Part shown: piece by piece, positions 17,423 to 26,522 of the stretch
Numbering within the stretch: the first letter of the stretch is position 1
How the letters are laid out: each line of letters begins with the position of its first letter
Source: Acidisarcina sp.
Lineage (GTDB): Bacteria > Acidobacteriota > Terriglobia > Terriglobales > Acidobacteriaceae
Length of the DNA: 64,000 nucleotides
NCBI GenBank assembly: GCA_035539175.1
Contig: DATLIY010000008.1
Location: 372,001 to 436,000, forward strand
Reading direction: 5' to 3'
The notes under the pieces: model-generated
What the model was told of the DNA's origin: nothing
Seen by the model: only the letters and a program-made list of their open reading frames with translations
Database searches by the model: none
Made by a program: the position numbers and the translations under genes

Positions 17423-18640
17423 ATGCTGCCTGCCAACCTCAATCCGGAGAGCTTTAAGAGCTATCCTCCCCAGGCCCGCCAGTTGGCCGTGAGCCAGGTT
17501 GAGTTGTTGCGACAGCTACCTGCCGTCCTCGTACCGGTTCTGTTGCACGAAGTTATCGCCTACGACTGGAAGTTTCCCCGCGAGCGCAAAGAGCTGGAGG
17601 ACCAGTTCCAATATCTTCGGTCGCTGCCAAAAGAGAAACGCGATCGGCTCCTCGCCGGATTTTCGGCAGTCACCTTGCCGGAGGAAACTGCGAAGCTTGA
17701 CTGGGTCAATGCTCCCGGCGAATTCCTTGAGCACCTGACTGCATCATTGTGGGCGACTCATCAGATGGACCGCTTCCGCGCAGCCGCCGACGAGTATGCC
17801 GGCGCATGGCACGCCGCCATCCCGGAGGAATCTCCGTCCATCCCGCGGCTGGGAATCGTCGTGATCGGCTCCGGCGTCGATGCAACGGACTATCCTCTGT
17901 TCCGCAAGCTGCGGCCGAGCGGGGTACACTTCACGCAGGTCAGCGCGGAGCGCGGCCTTCAGACGCTCCTAAGCGCGATAACTGCGCGCGCCGCAGCTCA
18001 TCCGGAACCCTACGCCCACTGGTATATCGATGGCGGAGAAAGTTCGCTGCACTCCAACGCGGATGTCACCTGCGTCTCTTACAGCGGCCTGGAACCGGCG
18101 CGGAACGCGCTTCTGACGCGTATGCAGCGAACCATCGAGTCCGGCTCCGGCGGACCGGAAGCTCTGCGCACCATGCTTGCGCAGATGAAGCCGCAAGACC
18201 TTGGCCTGCCGTCGGAGGGCCCCGCAGCACTTCTCAGCCGCTTCCAAATCAGCCTGCTGACGGAAGGGTCCGGCACGCAGATCTTCAGCACAACCTTTGC
18301 GCAGTGGGCCGCGCGGGAGGTGATGCGGCGGGCTCAACCCATATCGCTGCTGGTGCGCTTTTCTCCCCGGCAACGTCAGAGGCCCATGAACGAGTTGCTC
18401 TCCAGCGCGTCTCATCCGGGAGAACTGGACCCCGCCGGATCGCTGCTGGATGCCGATATGGGCGCCTACTACACATGGCTGAATCAGCAACGGCTTTCCG
18501 GCGCGAAGGAATCCGGCTTCCTCGTCTGGTTTGAAGGGCACAATCAGGCTTTAGCTATCGGGCCAACCTTACCGCGCGGAACCACCTCTTCCTCGCCCAC
18601 CGACCTGAAGCAGATTCTTGTCTGGCTGGGTGAGACGTAG
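17423..18640 (+). CDS. Protein of unknown function (405 aa)
   Basis: I do not recognise this protein. It starts 2 nt after the preceding stop at an ATG with a GGAGG 10 nt upstream, so it is translationally linked to the Tat-exported AlkP-like protein. There is no signal peptide and no membrane segment, so it is likely cytosolic. The N-terminal third is helical and charged (WKFPRERKELEDQFQYLRS). A central strand-turn segment, LGIVVIGSGVDATDYPLFRK, suggests an alpha/beta fold. The C-terminus (GFLVWFEGHNQALAIGP) is hydrophobic and strand-like. No catalytic motif stands out. Base composition is like its neighbours. Partnership with the TPR and AlkP-like proteins is inferred from gene order only. 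Confidence 0.75.
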   Translation: MLPANLNPESFKSYPPQARQLAVSQVELLRQLPAVLVPVLLHEVIAYDWKFPRERKELEDQFQYLRSLPKEKRDRLLAGFSAVTLPEETAKLDWVNAPGEFLEHLTASLWATHQMDRFRAAADEYAGAWHAAIPEESPSIPRLGIVVIGSGVDATDYPLFRKLRPSGVHFTQVSAERGLQTLLSAITARAAAHPEPYAHWYIDGGESSLHSNADVTCVSYSGLEPARNALLTRMQRTIESGSGGPEALRTMLAQMKPQDLGLPSEGPAALLSRFQISLLTEGSGTQIFSTTFAQWAAREVMRRAQPISLLVRFSPRQRQRPMNELLSSASHPGELDPAGSLLDADMGAYYTWLNQQRLSGAKESGFLVWFEGHNQALAIGPTLPRGTTSSSPTDLKQILVWLGET

Positions 18641-18738
18641 ACCCTCAGCTACGCATGCCAAAGTTCGATTTGGAGTGGAATCAGGCGGTTGCAACCGGCG
18701 GGCAATGCCTATCCTTGACTGGCCGTTCTATGTGTTAG

Positions 18739-19158
18739 ATGACTTCGCAACACCTGCTTTATAATCGCGGTCTGAGACGACTGATTTCCATCTCGATCCT
18801 GCTGTTTCTTATTGCTCCGATGATGCTTCCCCTGTTTGCTTCGGGAGCAGACTCCACAGGCGAGATCCCGGCTTGCTGCCGCAAAAATGGCAAGCACCAT
18901 TGCATGATGAAGATGCTGCAAAACTCGCAGGCATCCGCCGCCGCAGGAACAAACGTCTCAGCAATGGACACAAAGTGCCCTTATTGGCCAGGGTCTCTGC
19001 CCTGCATCAGCCATGTACCTGCCGCACTCGATGTCGCAGCCGCTATCGATGCACAGGTAGTTTCCCATCCTGCATCCTCCCCGCAAACGCAGGCGAAGCG
19101 TCGCATCTCCTTCAGCCGCTCTCGCCAGAAGCGTGGCCCTCCCACAGACCTCCTCTAA
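18739..19158 (+). CDS. Small exported Cys/His/Met-rich protein, possible metal binder
   Basis: A 139-aa protein with a signal peptide or single anchor (LISISILLFLIAPMMLPLFA) followed by a short region dense in metal-type ligands: ACCRKNGKHHCMMKM, then CPYWPGSLPCISH. The C-terminal tail is basic (KRRISFSRSRQKR). No known enzyme domain is visible. It is the first gene before a TonB-dependent receptor, a position where small Cys/His-rich exported proteins are found next to copper-linked receptors in other bacteria; a role in copper or another soft metal is therefore plausible but unproven. The ATG at 18739 has no strong Shine-Dalgarno, so the start is uncertain. Confidence 0.6.
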   Translation: MTSQHLLYNRGLRRLISISILLFLIAPMMLPLFASGADSTGEIPACCRKNGKHHCMMKMLQNSQASAAAGTNVSAMDTKCPYWPGSLPCISHVPAALDVAAAIDAQVVSHPASSPQTQAKRRISFSRSRQKRGPPTDLL

Positions 19159-19266
19159 CCACTCGAACCTCTGCCAGCACACCACAATTCGCTCGGGCGA
19201 TCATGCGCCTGGCGAGGAATCGTGGGCAGAAGGAAATAGATCGGCACGGAACGACGAGGAGACCGG

Positions 19267-21510
19267 ATGCGAACACTTGCTCGATTTTGCCTGCTTGCGG
19301 CGCTTCTGCACGGCACACTTGCCTACGCGAATATCTTTGGCAAGCTGAATGGAATTGTGCACGACCCGCAACACAGGCCCATCAAGGGCGCCCAGATTAC
19401 GCTGCACGCGGAGGACTCTGCCTTCGCCCTGAGCACCGTCACCGACGAGGAAGGCTCCTTCTCGATCGCCGCGGTGCCTCTCGGCAAGTACACCATTACA
19501 ATTGCACAGGCGGGATTCCAAACCATTCGACAAGCTGTTAGGGTCGCCTCCGGAACCGCACCCTATTTGCACTTTGCGCTACAACTCGAAAGCGTGCAGC
19601 AGTCCGTCTCCGTCACTTCGACACAGGAGACAGTGAACATTGATTCCGCGACGACCACCACTCTGGTAGGTCGCGCCGACATCGCCCAAACGCCGGGCGC
19701 GGATCGAACCAACAGTCTGGCTATGATCACCGACTATGTTCCCGGTGCCTACATGACTCACGACATGCTCCACATGCGTGGCGGCCACCAGATCAGTTGG
19801 CAGATTGACGGCGTACAGATTCCCAATACCAATATCGCGAGTAATCTGGGAGCGCAGATTGACCCCAAGGACATTGACTATCTTGAAGTCCAGCGGGGAA
19901 GCTATAACGCCGACATCGGCGATCGAACCTTTGGCGTGATGAACGTCGTGCCGAGAACCGGCTTTGAACGGAACCGGCAAGCCGAACTCGTAGTGAGCGC
20001 GGGAAACTACTGGCAGACCAACGATCAACTGAACTTCGGCAGCCACTCGGAGAAGTTTGCCTACTACGCAAGCTTAACCGGCAACAGAAGCAACTATGGG
20101 TTAGCGCCGCCGATCGATCGCACCTATCACGATGCCGCCAATGGCTACGGCGGCTTTGTATCGTTGCTGTATAACCGCACTCCCCGCGATCAATTCCGGC
20201 TAGTAGCACAGCTTCGCCAGGACTTCTTTCAGATTCCTTACAATCCTGCGGACACGAATCGATTACGGGACGTGCAGCATGAAAAAGATGGGCTGGTCAC
20301 TCTCTCCTGGCTGCATACGTTCAGCGCATCGACGCTGCTTCAGGTGTCCCCTTTCTACCATTACAACCAGGCCGACTACGAGCCGAGTTCCAGCGACTTT
20401 CCGATTGCAACAACCTCAGATCGTGCGTCCAACTATGCTGGCATTCAGGCCTCTGTTAGCAGCCAGATCAAGAGGAACACCTTTCAAGCTGGCTTCTATG
20501 CATTCGGACAACATGACAACGACAAATATGGCTCCGTGTTTTATGACCAAAGCTTTCCAAGCTTTGCCCTCCGGAACTCAGTGTCTGGTGGAGTGATTGA
20601 AGAGTATCTTTCCGACAACTTCAAAGTGACACCGTGGCTGACACTCATCGGCGGTCTTCGCCAATCGACTTTCTCAGGAGATTTTACCGAGAGCGTGACA
20701 AGCCCGCGTGTCGGTGCGGCGCTTCAGATCCCCAGGCTTAACTGGGTATTTCGCGGTTTCTATGGCAGGTTCTATCAGCCGCCTCCTTTGCTCACTACCT
20801 CCGGCCCACTCATCCAATACGCCAATAGTCAGAACACTTCCTTTGTGCCCATTCATGGCGAGCACGATGAAGAGCATCAGTTCGGCGTGCAGATTCCGCT
20901 CTACGGTTGGCTGCTGGACGCTGACCACTTTCAGACGCGGATCAACAAGTTTCTCGACCACTCAAATGTTGGGGCATCGAGCATCTACTTCCCCGTGACG
21001 ATCGATGGTGCACTCGTCCAGGGATGGGAGCTATCTCTTCGATCCCCCCGGCTATGGCGGCTGGGGCAGGCACATCTTGCCTACTCCAACCAGATTGCCA
21101 AGCAGCGTGGCCCGATCACTGGAGGACTGATCTGCTACCCCGTCACGTCGCCGCAATGCGATGTCGAGCCTGGCTATACCCCGGTGGATCACGACCAGCG
21201 CAACACCCTGGATGTGGGCTTCCATGCCGCGCTGCCATGGAATGGATTTGGTTCGATCAATGTCAATTATGGATCGGGATTCCTCAACGGAGACCCGAAT
21301 GAGCAATACCCGGGAAACTATCTACCACAGCACACTTCGGTGGACCTCTCCATCGGCAAGAACTTTGGAGAGCGCGCCACCGTCTCCGTAACCGGAATTA
21401 ATCTTTCGAATCACCGTGTTCTGCTGGATAACAGCTTTACCTTCGGCGGATTTCACTACAACGATCCGCGGCAGATCTATGCAGAGGTTCGGTACCGCTT
21501 CCACTATTGA
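19267..21510 (+). CDS. TonB-dependent receptor with N-terminal carboxypeptidase-regulatory-like domain
   Basis: A 747-aa outer-membrane receptor. The signal peptide ends near ALLHGTLAYA. Residues about 22-110 form a Cna-B/CarboxypepD_reg-like domain (KLNGIVHDPQHRPIKGAQIT). The plug follows (MTHDMLHMRGGHQISWQIDG, then VQRGSYNADIGDRTFGVMNV), and the beta-barrel ends in YAEVRYRFHY with a terminal tyrosine. The ATG at 19267 has GAGGAG 5 nt upstream. It is shorter than the other two receptors here, nearer the size of metal or cofactor receptors. With the Cys/His/Met-rich protein before it and a VKOR after it, metal uptake is a reasonable inference, but no ligand motif proves it. Confidence 0.88.
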   Translation: MRTLARFCLLAALLHGTLAYANIFGKLNGIVHDPQHRPIKGAQITLHAEDSAFALSTVTDEEGSFSIAAVPLGKYTITIAQAGFQTIRQAVRVASGTAPYLHFALQLESVQQSVSVTSTQETVNIDSATTTTLVGRADIAQTPGADRTNSLAMITDYVPGAYMTHDMLHMRGGHQISWQIDGVQIPNTNIASNLGAQIDPKDIDYLEVQRGSYNADIGDRTFGVMNVVPRTGFERNRQAELVVSAGNYWQTNDQLNFGSHSEKFAYYASLTGNRSNYGLAPPIDRTYHDAANGYGGFVSLLYNRTPRDQFRLVAQLRQDFFQIPYNPADTNRLRDVQHEKDGLVTLSWLHTFSASTLLQVSPFYHYNQADYEPSSSDFPIATTSDRASNYAGIQASVSSQIKRNTFQAGFYAFGQHDNDKYGSVFYDQSFPSFALRNSVSGGVIEEYLSDNFKVTPWLTLIGGLRQSTFSGDFTESVTSPRVGAALQIPRLNWVFRGFYGRFYQPPPLLTTSGPLIQYANSQNTSFVPIHGEHDEEHQFGVQIPLYGWLLDADHFQTRINKFLDHSNVGASSIYFPVTIDGALVQGWELSLRSPRLWRLGQAHLAYSNQIAKQRGPITGGLICYPVTSPQCDVEPGYTPVDHDQRNTLDVGFHAALPWNGFGSINVNYGSGFLNGDPNEQYPGNYLPQHTSVDLSIGKNFGERATVSVTGINLSNHRVLLDNSFTFGGFHYNDPRQIYAEVRYRFHY

Positions 21511-21662
21511 TTCGACAGAATGGCCTGGCGCCACGGAGAATGGATTGAGGAGCAGCACGCCCGGCTATACCACTTCTACATGGAAGAAATTAACCGCTGG
21601 TCGGGATGAATACCCTCAGACCCTGCCGGTAATAAGTTTTGGAAATTCAGGAGAGAGCTACT

Positions 21663-22064
21663 TTGCGCTACGGAATTGCAATCCTGGCCATTGCGGGAAT
21701 CATCGTTTCGTTTCTCGCATTCCGCGTTCACTATTCCAATGAGACGCAACCCTGCAGCATCAATGAGCATTGGGATTGTGGCGTGGTGAATCACAGTTCC
21801 TATGCTGAGATAGCAAAGGTCCCCGTCGCCGGAATCGGCATGGTCGGCTATGCAGCGCTGGCCCTGTTTTCGCTTCTCGGGCGCAGGCGCTGGACCTTCC
21901 TGCTATCCTTGCCGGGACTCGGCTTCGCGTTGTACCTGACATACATTGAACGAAATATCCTGCAGGTGTGGTGCCTCTATTGCGTGATTTCGCAAGGCAT
22001 CATCGCTGCCATCACACTGCTCTCACTCCTTGACTGGCTCAGGCATCGGCGAGCGGCAGACTAG
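21663..22064 (+). CDS. Vitamin K epoxide reductase (VKOR) family protein
   Basis: Inner-membrane protein of 133 aa that reoxidises a periplasmic thiol oxidase and hands electrons to quinone, the bacterial replacement for DsbB. Four hydrophobic segments are visible. The active CXXC is WCLYC (C104 and C107), and the periplasmic loop pair is C31 and C39, with the conserved serine/asparagine region VVNHSSY after it. There is no fused thioredoxin domain, so it needs a separate partner; a DsbA/DsbG-like protein is encoded at 52415. The start is a TTG at 21663 with AGGAG 9 nt upstream; a TTG at 21639 precedes the Shine-Dalgarno and is less likely. Confidence 0.9.
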   Translation: MRYGIAILAIAGIIVSFLAFRVHYSNETQPCSINEHWDCGVVNHSSYAEIAKVPVAGIGMVGYAALALFSLLGRRRWTFLLSLPGLGFALYLTYIERNILQVWCLYCVISQGIIAAITLLSLLDWLRHRRAAD

Positions 22065-22196
22065 GCATGTTGTCGGCTTCAGCAAGCCTGTGCAACACTA
22101 AAAGCACGCCAGTCAGAATGCAGCGATGAAGAGAAGATCTTCTGCAGAGCACTCCTGATTCGGTATGCTTGTTGAAGCGAACTTCTCGCGCAAGAA

Positions 22197-22273
<77 letters not shown>

Positions 22274-22332
22274 TAATCCACACAACCTTCTTTTTCAGAC
22301 CCCATCGGGCTGCGGGTTGAAGCATCGGCATA

Positions 22333-22370
22333 GACACCACGAGCCACTCAGGCGAGTGGCTCGTGGTGTC
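22333..22370. terminator. 17-bp perfect hairpin between the tRNA and the 952-aa receptor
   Basis: Arms 22333-22349 and 22354-22370 are perfectly complementary around the loop AGGC. It sits 20 nt beyond the stop of the minus-strand receptor and 60 nt after the plus-strand tRNA, so it can serve both converging transcripts. No T-run of note on either side. Confidence 0.7.
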
Positions 22371-22390
22371 TGGAGTGTCTTCGCAGAATC

Positions 22391-25249
22391 CTACTCTGCG
22401 GTAGAGGTCCAGCGGAGACCGAAGCTGGCTGTGGGATGGTAGTACTCCCGCTGGATTGGATAAATACCGCTCCCTTGATAGAACCCAAAGACCTCATTAC
22501 TGAGATTCAGGCCTGAGGCTACGAATTGGAGCCCCTTGTAGAGTCGATAGCTACCCTGAAGATCGTATTGGGTGTGGGCGTAGAGGTATTGGTCTCCTCC
22601 AGGTCCCTTCAACCCAAGAATAGGATCTTTGTTCGTGGCTGCGTCGCCTCCGCCATAAGCATAGGAGTAGATATTCTCGTCATTATGGCTTAGGCCAAAG
22701 CGCATGGAGAATCTCGCTTTGTCATAAGTCACGCCGACGTTATAGGTATTGGGAGCCTGGCGCTGCAGCGCCGCGTGATCGGTTCGATTGAACGAGCTTG
22801 GGAAAGTAACCTCTGACGTCGTGTAGCTGTAGTTTGCCGACACGCCAAAGCCACCCAGCAGGCCCGGCAAACGAGACAGCCTCTGCTCCCAGGCTAGTTC
22901 AAGGCCAAGGATATAGGCGTCGGGACCATTCACGGATTGCTTCAGTTGTCCCGGCTTTCCTCCAACTGTGGTCGCCGTAGTTGTGGGATAGATGGGATCG
23001 TTGAGCTGCTTGTAGAAGAATCCACCCTGAAGCACGCCGAGCGGCTGAGTAAAGTGTTCTACCAGCAGGTCGAAGTTATTCGCTCCCGTCGCTCTAAGGC
23101 CAGGATTTCCAGCAACGATGCTGGGGGGCGTCGTGTTCGGATCGATTTGCTGCGAGGGAACAATATCCGAGAAGTTAGGCCGTGAGATACCACGCCCGTA
23201 GCTTGCGCGCAGATTGGTGTTGGGGTCGATCTGGTATTGCAACTGCACGCTTGGCAGCAGGTTGATATAACCCGAACTTCCCTTGACCGGAAGCGTGCTC
23301 TGGTATTCCCCGTTATTCAGGATTACCTGGTTCGCAGTATAGGTGGCATCTGTAGCTTCGATGCGTAACCCCGCCTGCAGCCGGAACTTGCTCCAGGAAA
23401 TGCTATTCATAACATAGCCCGCATACACCCGCTCATTGGCATCGTAGGTTGCCGGGTCAGAGTGAAGTCGGCTGGCTGTGACGTCGAGGGGCAACTCTGA
23501 AGAGTTCGCCTGGAAGAGCCGGATCAGTTTCCGATAGTCGGTAAGCGCTCCGTATTTATACGAGTTGTCATAGTAGTTTGGAGCCGACTGCGCTGACAGT
23601 CCCTGGCTCAGCAGGATAGAGGATTTTCCATCCGGGTTGGAGTAGACAAGATCTGACTCGCTCTGCGTTTTCTGCGCATTCCGGATCTTCAGTCCCACGG
23701 CCAGCGTGCCATAGTGCGAGTTCAGGCTGTAGTGCTGCGCAAGGTCCGCGGATCCCTGAAAGTTCAGTTGGGTGCTGTGCGACTTGGGCGCGCTGAAGCC
23801 CACCATTGAATAGGCCGTAGGATCGAGCGTATTGGTGCCATCAACGGCATTGAACTTTGGACGATATGGATCGCTGGCATTCAGCGTGAACTGAACGTTG
23901 CTGGGTCCATTGAAGTTGGAAGTCGCAAAGTCCTGGCCACCAATGTTATGGGAGCGGGAACCCGCAAACTCAAGCGTGAGGATAGAGGACCGGATCTCGT
24001 GCGTTACACCGGAGAGAATGCTGAAGATCTGTTGATCTGGCCGGCGAATGTAATGCCGATACTGCATGTTCCCGGTGTTATCAAATTGCGTGCTGGAGCC
24101 GTTTTGGGAGACCAGCGCCCCGGCATTCGGCGTATAGACCCAGGTATCGCCATAGTCGTGAAAATCAGAGAACAATCCCCGCGCGTACGCGCTTGTTCCC
24201 GGGTGAATCACGTAGTCAAGGCCACCGGCAAAGCCATAGCGAGTCCGGTAGTACTTATAGGTACGCATGTCCTCGGTGGCAAAGTAGGCGAGGTTCTTTC
24301 CACTTACTGGATCCTGTCCCACCACTGGCAATGGTTCAAGATCGTCAATGCCGCGATCGTTATGATCGTAGGTAAATCCCAGCAGTGCTCCCAGACGCTT
24401 CGTTGCGCCAAAGCGCCTGCCGGCAGTCCCATCGAATCCATCAACCCAGCGGCCATCCTGAATCGGCGTGTATCCACCCTGGATACCGAAGGTGTAGGTC
24501 GGTCTTTCGCCCGCGGTTTTGGTCACAAGATTGACGGATCCGCCGATGGCGTCGCCATCCTGGTTGGCAGACAAGGTCTTATTGACTTCAATTCGATCCA
24601 CCAGGCCGGAAGGTAGAACGTCCAGTTTGACGTTGCGCACGCTGCCCTCGGGGGAAGGCACATTAACCCCGTCAATTGTCGTATTGCTCAGGCGGGGCTC
24701 CGTACCGCGAATCTGCACATACTTGCCCTCACCCTCATCGCGCTCGAGCGTCACGCTGGGGAGGCGCCCCACGGCATCCGCAACGTTGGTGTTCGGCAGG
24801 CTCGTGATGACCTTCGCCGGGAGCACCTGCACGATATCTTCCGCCGTACGCTGAATGTTGATCGCCTCCGCCTCACCATGCAGGCGCTCTCCTGAGACAA
24901 TCACCTGATCTGCCTTCTCAGCAATCAGCAGCGTGGCGTTGACATAGGTCGTCTGTCCCGCGGCAATCTTTGCAGTCGTCGTGAACGGCGCGAATCCTAC
25001 ATACGATACGGAGATGGTGTATTCCCCGCTCGCCAGGTCTGAAATCTTGAACTGCCCCTGGGCATCGGAGACAACGCGCTTGCCGATTGGCTGAAGTTCA
25101 ACCAGAGCCCCCGGCAATACGGCCTGGCTAATGTCTGAAACGCTTCCGGAGATAGAACCTCGGGCGTCCTGTGCAAGCACCCACCGCGTGGGACTTATAC
25201 ATAGCAACAACGCAAATGCAAGAAGGAGGGAAAGGTGTATTCGCTTCAT
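22391..25249 (-). CDS. TonB-dependent receptor, Caulobacter/Xanthomonas type
   Basis: A 952-aa outer-membrane receptor. It has a signal peptide (LLLAFALLLCISPTRWVLA-Q), a carboxypeptidase-regulatory-like domain (GSISGSVSDISQAVLPGALV), and a plug with VQIRGTEPRLSNTTIDGVNV followed by NKTLSANQDGDAIGGSVNLV. This plug pattern is typical of the large receptors found near carbohydrate genes in Caulobacter and Xanthomonas (TIGR01782-like). The C-terminus ends WTSTAE, without the usual terminal aromatic. The start is one of two adjacent ATGs (25252 or 25249) behind GGAG; I took the second for spacing. No transport gene adjoins it; uptake of oligosaccharides is an inference from family. Confidence 0.88.
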   Translation of the reverse strand: MKRIHLSLLLAFALLLCISPTRWVLAQDARGSISGSVSDISQAVLPGALVELQPIGKRVVSDAQGQFKISDLASGEYTISVSYVGFAPFTTTAKIAAGQTTYVNATLLIAEKADQVIVSGERLHGEAEAINIQRTAEDIVQVLPAKVITSLPNTNVADAVGRLPSVTLERDEGEGKYVQIRGTEPRLSNTTIDGVNVPSPEGSVRNVKLDVLPSGLVDRIEVNKTLSANQDGDAIGGSVNLVTKTAGERPTYTFGIQGGYTPIQDGRWVDGFDGTAGRRFGATKRLGALLGFTYDHNDRGIDDLEPLPVVGQDPVSGKNLAYFATEDMRTYKYYRTRYGFAGGLDYVIHPGTSAYARGLFSDFHDYGDTWVYTPNAGALVSQNGSSTQFDNTGNMQYRHYIRRPDQQIFSILSGVTHEIRSSILTLEFAGSRSHNIGGQDFATSNFNGPSNVQFTLNASDPYRPKFNAVDGTNTLDPTAYSMVGFSAPKSHSTQLNFQGSADLAQHYSLNSHYGTLAVGLKIRNAQKTQSESDLVYSNPDGKSSILLSQGLSAQSAPNYYDNSYKYGALTDYRKLIRLFQANSSELPLDVTASRLHSDPATYDANERVYAGYVMNSISWSKFRLQAGLRIEATDATYTANQVILNNGEYQSTLPVKGSSGYINLLPSVQLQYQIDPNTNLRASYGRGISRPNFSDIVPSQQIDPNTTPPSIVAGNPGLRATGANNFDLLVEHFTQPLGVLQGGFFYKQLNDPIYPTTTATTVGGKPGQLKQSVNGPDAYILGLELAWEQRLSRLPGLLGGFGVSANYSYTTSEVTFPSSFNRTDHAALQRQAPNTYNVGVTYDKARFSMRFGLSHNDENIYSYAYGGGDAATNKDPILGLKGPGGDQYLYAHTQYDLQGSYRLYKGLQFVASGLNLSNEVFGFYQGSGIYPIQREYYHPTASFGLRWTSTAE

Positions 25250-25501
25250 CATGGTCTCCAGAGAAGGTGGCATCGAAAGAGGGCTCTTGCTGTTCCAACA
25301 GCGGCCGAGAGATCTGGCCGAAATGAGGGTGCTGGTCGATCTGATAAAGAACTGCAATTGGCACAGTGGCTCTAGCAATCGAGTCTGCCCATCGAAGATG
25401 AACGCTTCTTGTCGGTGAGGTTAGGATGGCGTGAATCAGAGTCCGTTGTTGATCTTTATTCCCTTTGTGGCGAAGGCGTCGCTTCCGTTAGGATCATCCT
25501 C

Positions 25502-26398
25502 GTGGCAGCAATCCTTGAAGTTCGGAATCTTTCGATCTGGTTTCGCACAGAAACCGGCGAATCCCCTGTAGTCCACAACCTCAACTTCTCTCTTGCCGAA
25601 GGAGACGTGCTGGGGATTGTGGGCGAGTCAGGCTCAGGGAAATCCGTAACGACGCTGGCGATCCTTGGGCTTCTGGCGAGCGCCGCGCGCGTGGAGGGTT
25701 CCGTACGGTTTAACGGGAATGAGTTACTCGGTCTAAGCCAGGAGAAGATACGCGCCTATCGCGGCCAGCAGATCGCAATGATCTTCCAGGAGCCGATGAC
25801 CGCGCTCAACCCGGTAATGACCATCGGCGAGCAGATTGCCGAGGCGCTGCGCACACACCATCCCGAGCTTGCCCAGCGCGAGGTGCGCCGCCAGGTGCTG
25901 GAGGCGATGGAGGCAGTAGCGATCGCCGAGCCGGAGACGCGCTATGCGGACTACCCACACCAGTTTTCCGGGGGACAGCGCCAGCGGATCCTCATCGCCA
26001 TGGCAATCATCAGCCATCCGCGCCTGCTCATTGCCGACGAGCCGACTACCGCTTTGGACGTCACCGTGCAGGCACAGATTCTGGAGCTGCTGCGCGACCT
26101 GCGCTCCCGCTTCGGCCTCTCGATGATCTTTATCTCGCACGATCTCGCGGTGGTGCAAAGTATCGCCGACCGCGTGCTGGTGATGCGGCACGGATACCTG
26201 CTGGAAGAGGGCTCTCGATCGCAGATCTTCCGCGAGACAGCTCACCCCTATACGCGGAGCCTGCTCGGCGCGGTGCCCACCATGCAAACCAGCCGCGACC
26301 TTCCGCTAGCCACCCTTCCAGCGTCGATGGAGGACGCCTCGGCAAAAGTGGTGGAGTGCGCCCCCGGCCACTGGGTTCGGCAGCATCCCGGGCGTTGA
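25502..26398 (+). CDS. Oligopeptide-type ABC transporter ATP-binding protein (OppD/DppD-like), orphan
   Basis: Cytosolic ATPase of a peptide/nickel-type importer, 298 aa. Walker A is GESGSGKS, the Q-loop lies in [12 protein letters not shown], the signature is FSGGQRQR, Walker B is [12 protein letters not shown], and the H-loop is in ISHDLAV. The C-terminus has the start of the Opp extension ([12 protein letters not shown]) but is shorter than usual, so the cysteine-rich tail may be reduced. I place the start at a GTG at 25502 with AGGA 9 nt upstream. No permease, binding protein or second ATPase is next to it, so its partners must lie elsewhere. It is transcribed away from the receptor at 22391. 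Confidence 0.88.
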   Translation: MAAILEVRNLSIWFRTETGESPVVHNLNFSLAEGDVLGIVGESGSGKSVTTLAILGLLASAARVEGSVRFNGNELLGLSQEKIRAYRGQQIAMIFQEPMTALNPVMTIGEQIAEALRTHHPELAQREVRRQVLEAMEAVAIAEPETRYADYPHQFSGGQRQRILIAMAIISHPRLLIADEPTTALDVTVQAQILELLRDLRSRFGLSMIFISHDLAVVQSIADRVLVMRHGYLLEEGSRSQIFRETAHPYTRSLLGAVPTMQTSRDLPLATLPASMEDASAKVVECAPGHWVRQHPGR

Positions 26399-26522
26399 TC
26401 CTCTTCCCGGAGCATGCCAGCGCGTGCAGGGTTGGCAACTGGATGAATCCTAGATAGATTGTCGAATAGAGCTCTTTTCAGATCGATCATCCGATGGAGT
26501 TCCCCGGTTACCCTGGCTGCCC

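Noticed and set aside
25253-25501. Cobalamin riboswitch upstream of the large TonB receptor
   Set aside because: No B12-box-like sequence was seen; the gap shows only the Shine-Dalgarno signals of the two divergent genes.
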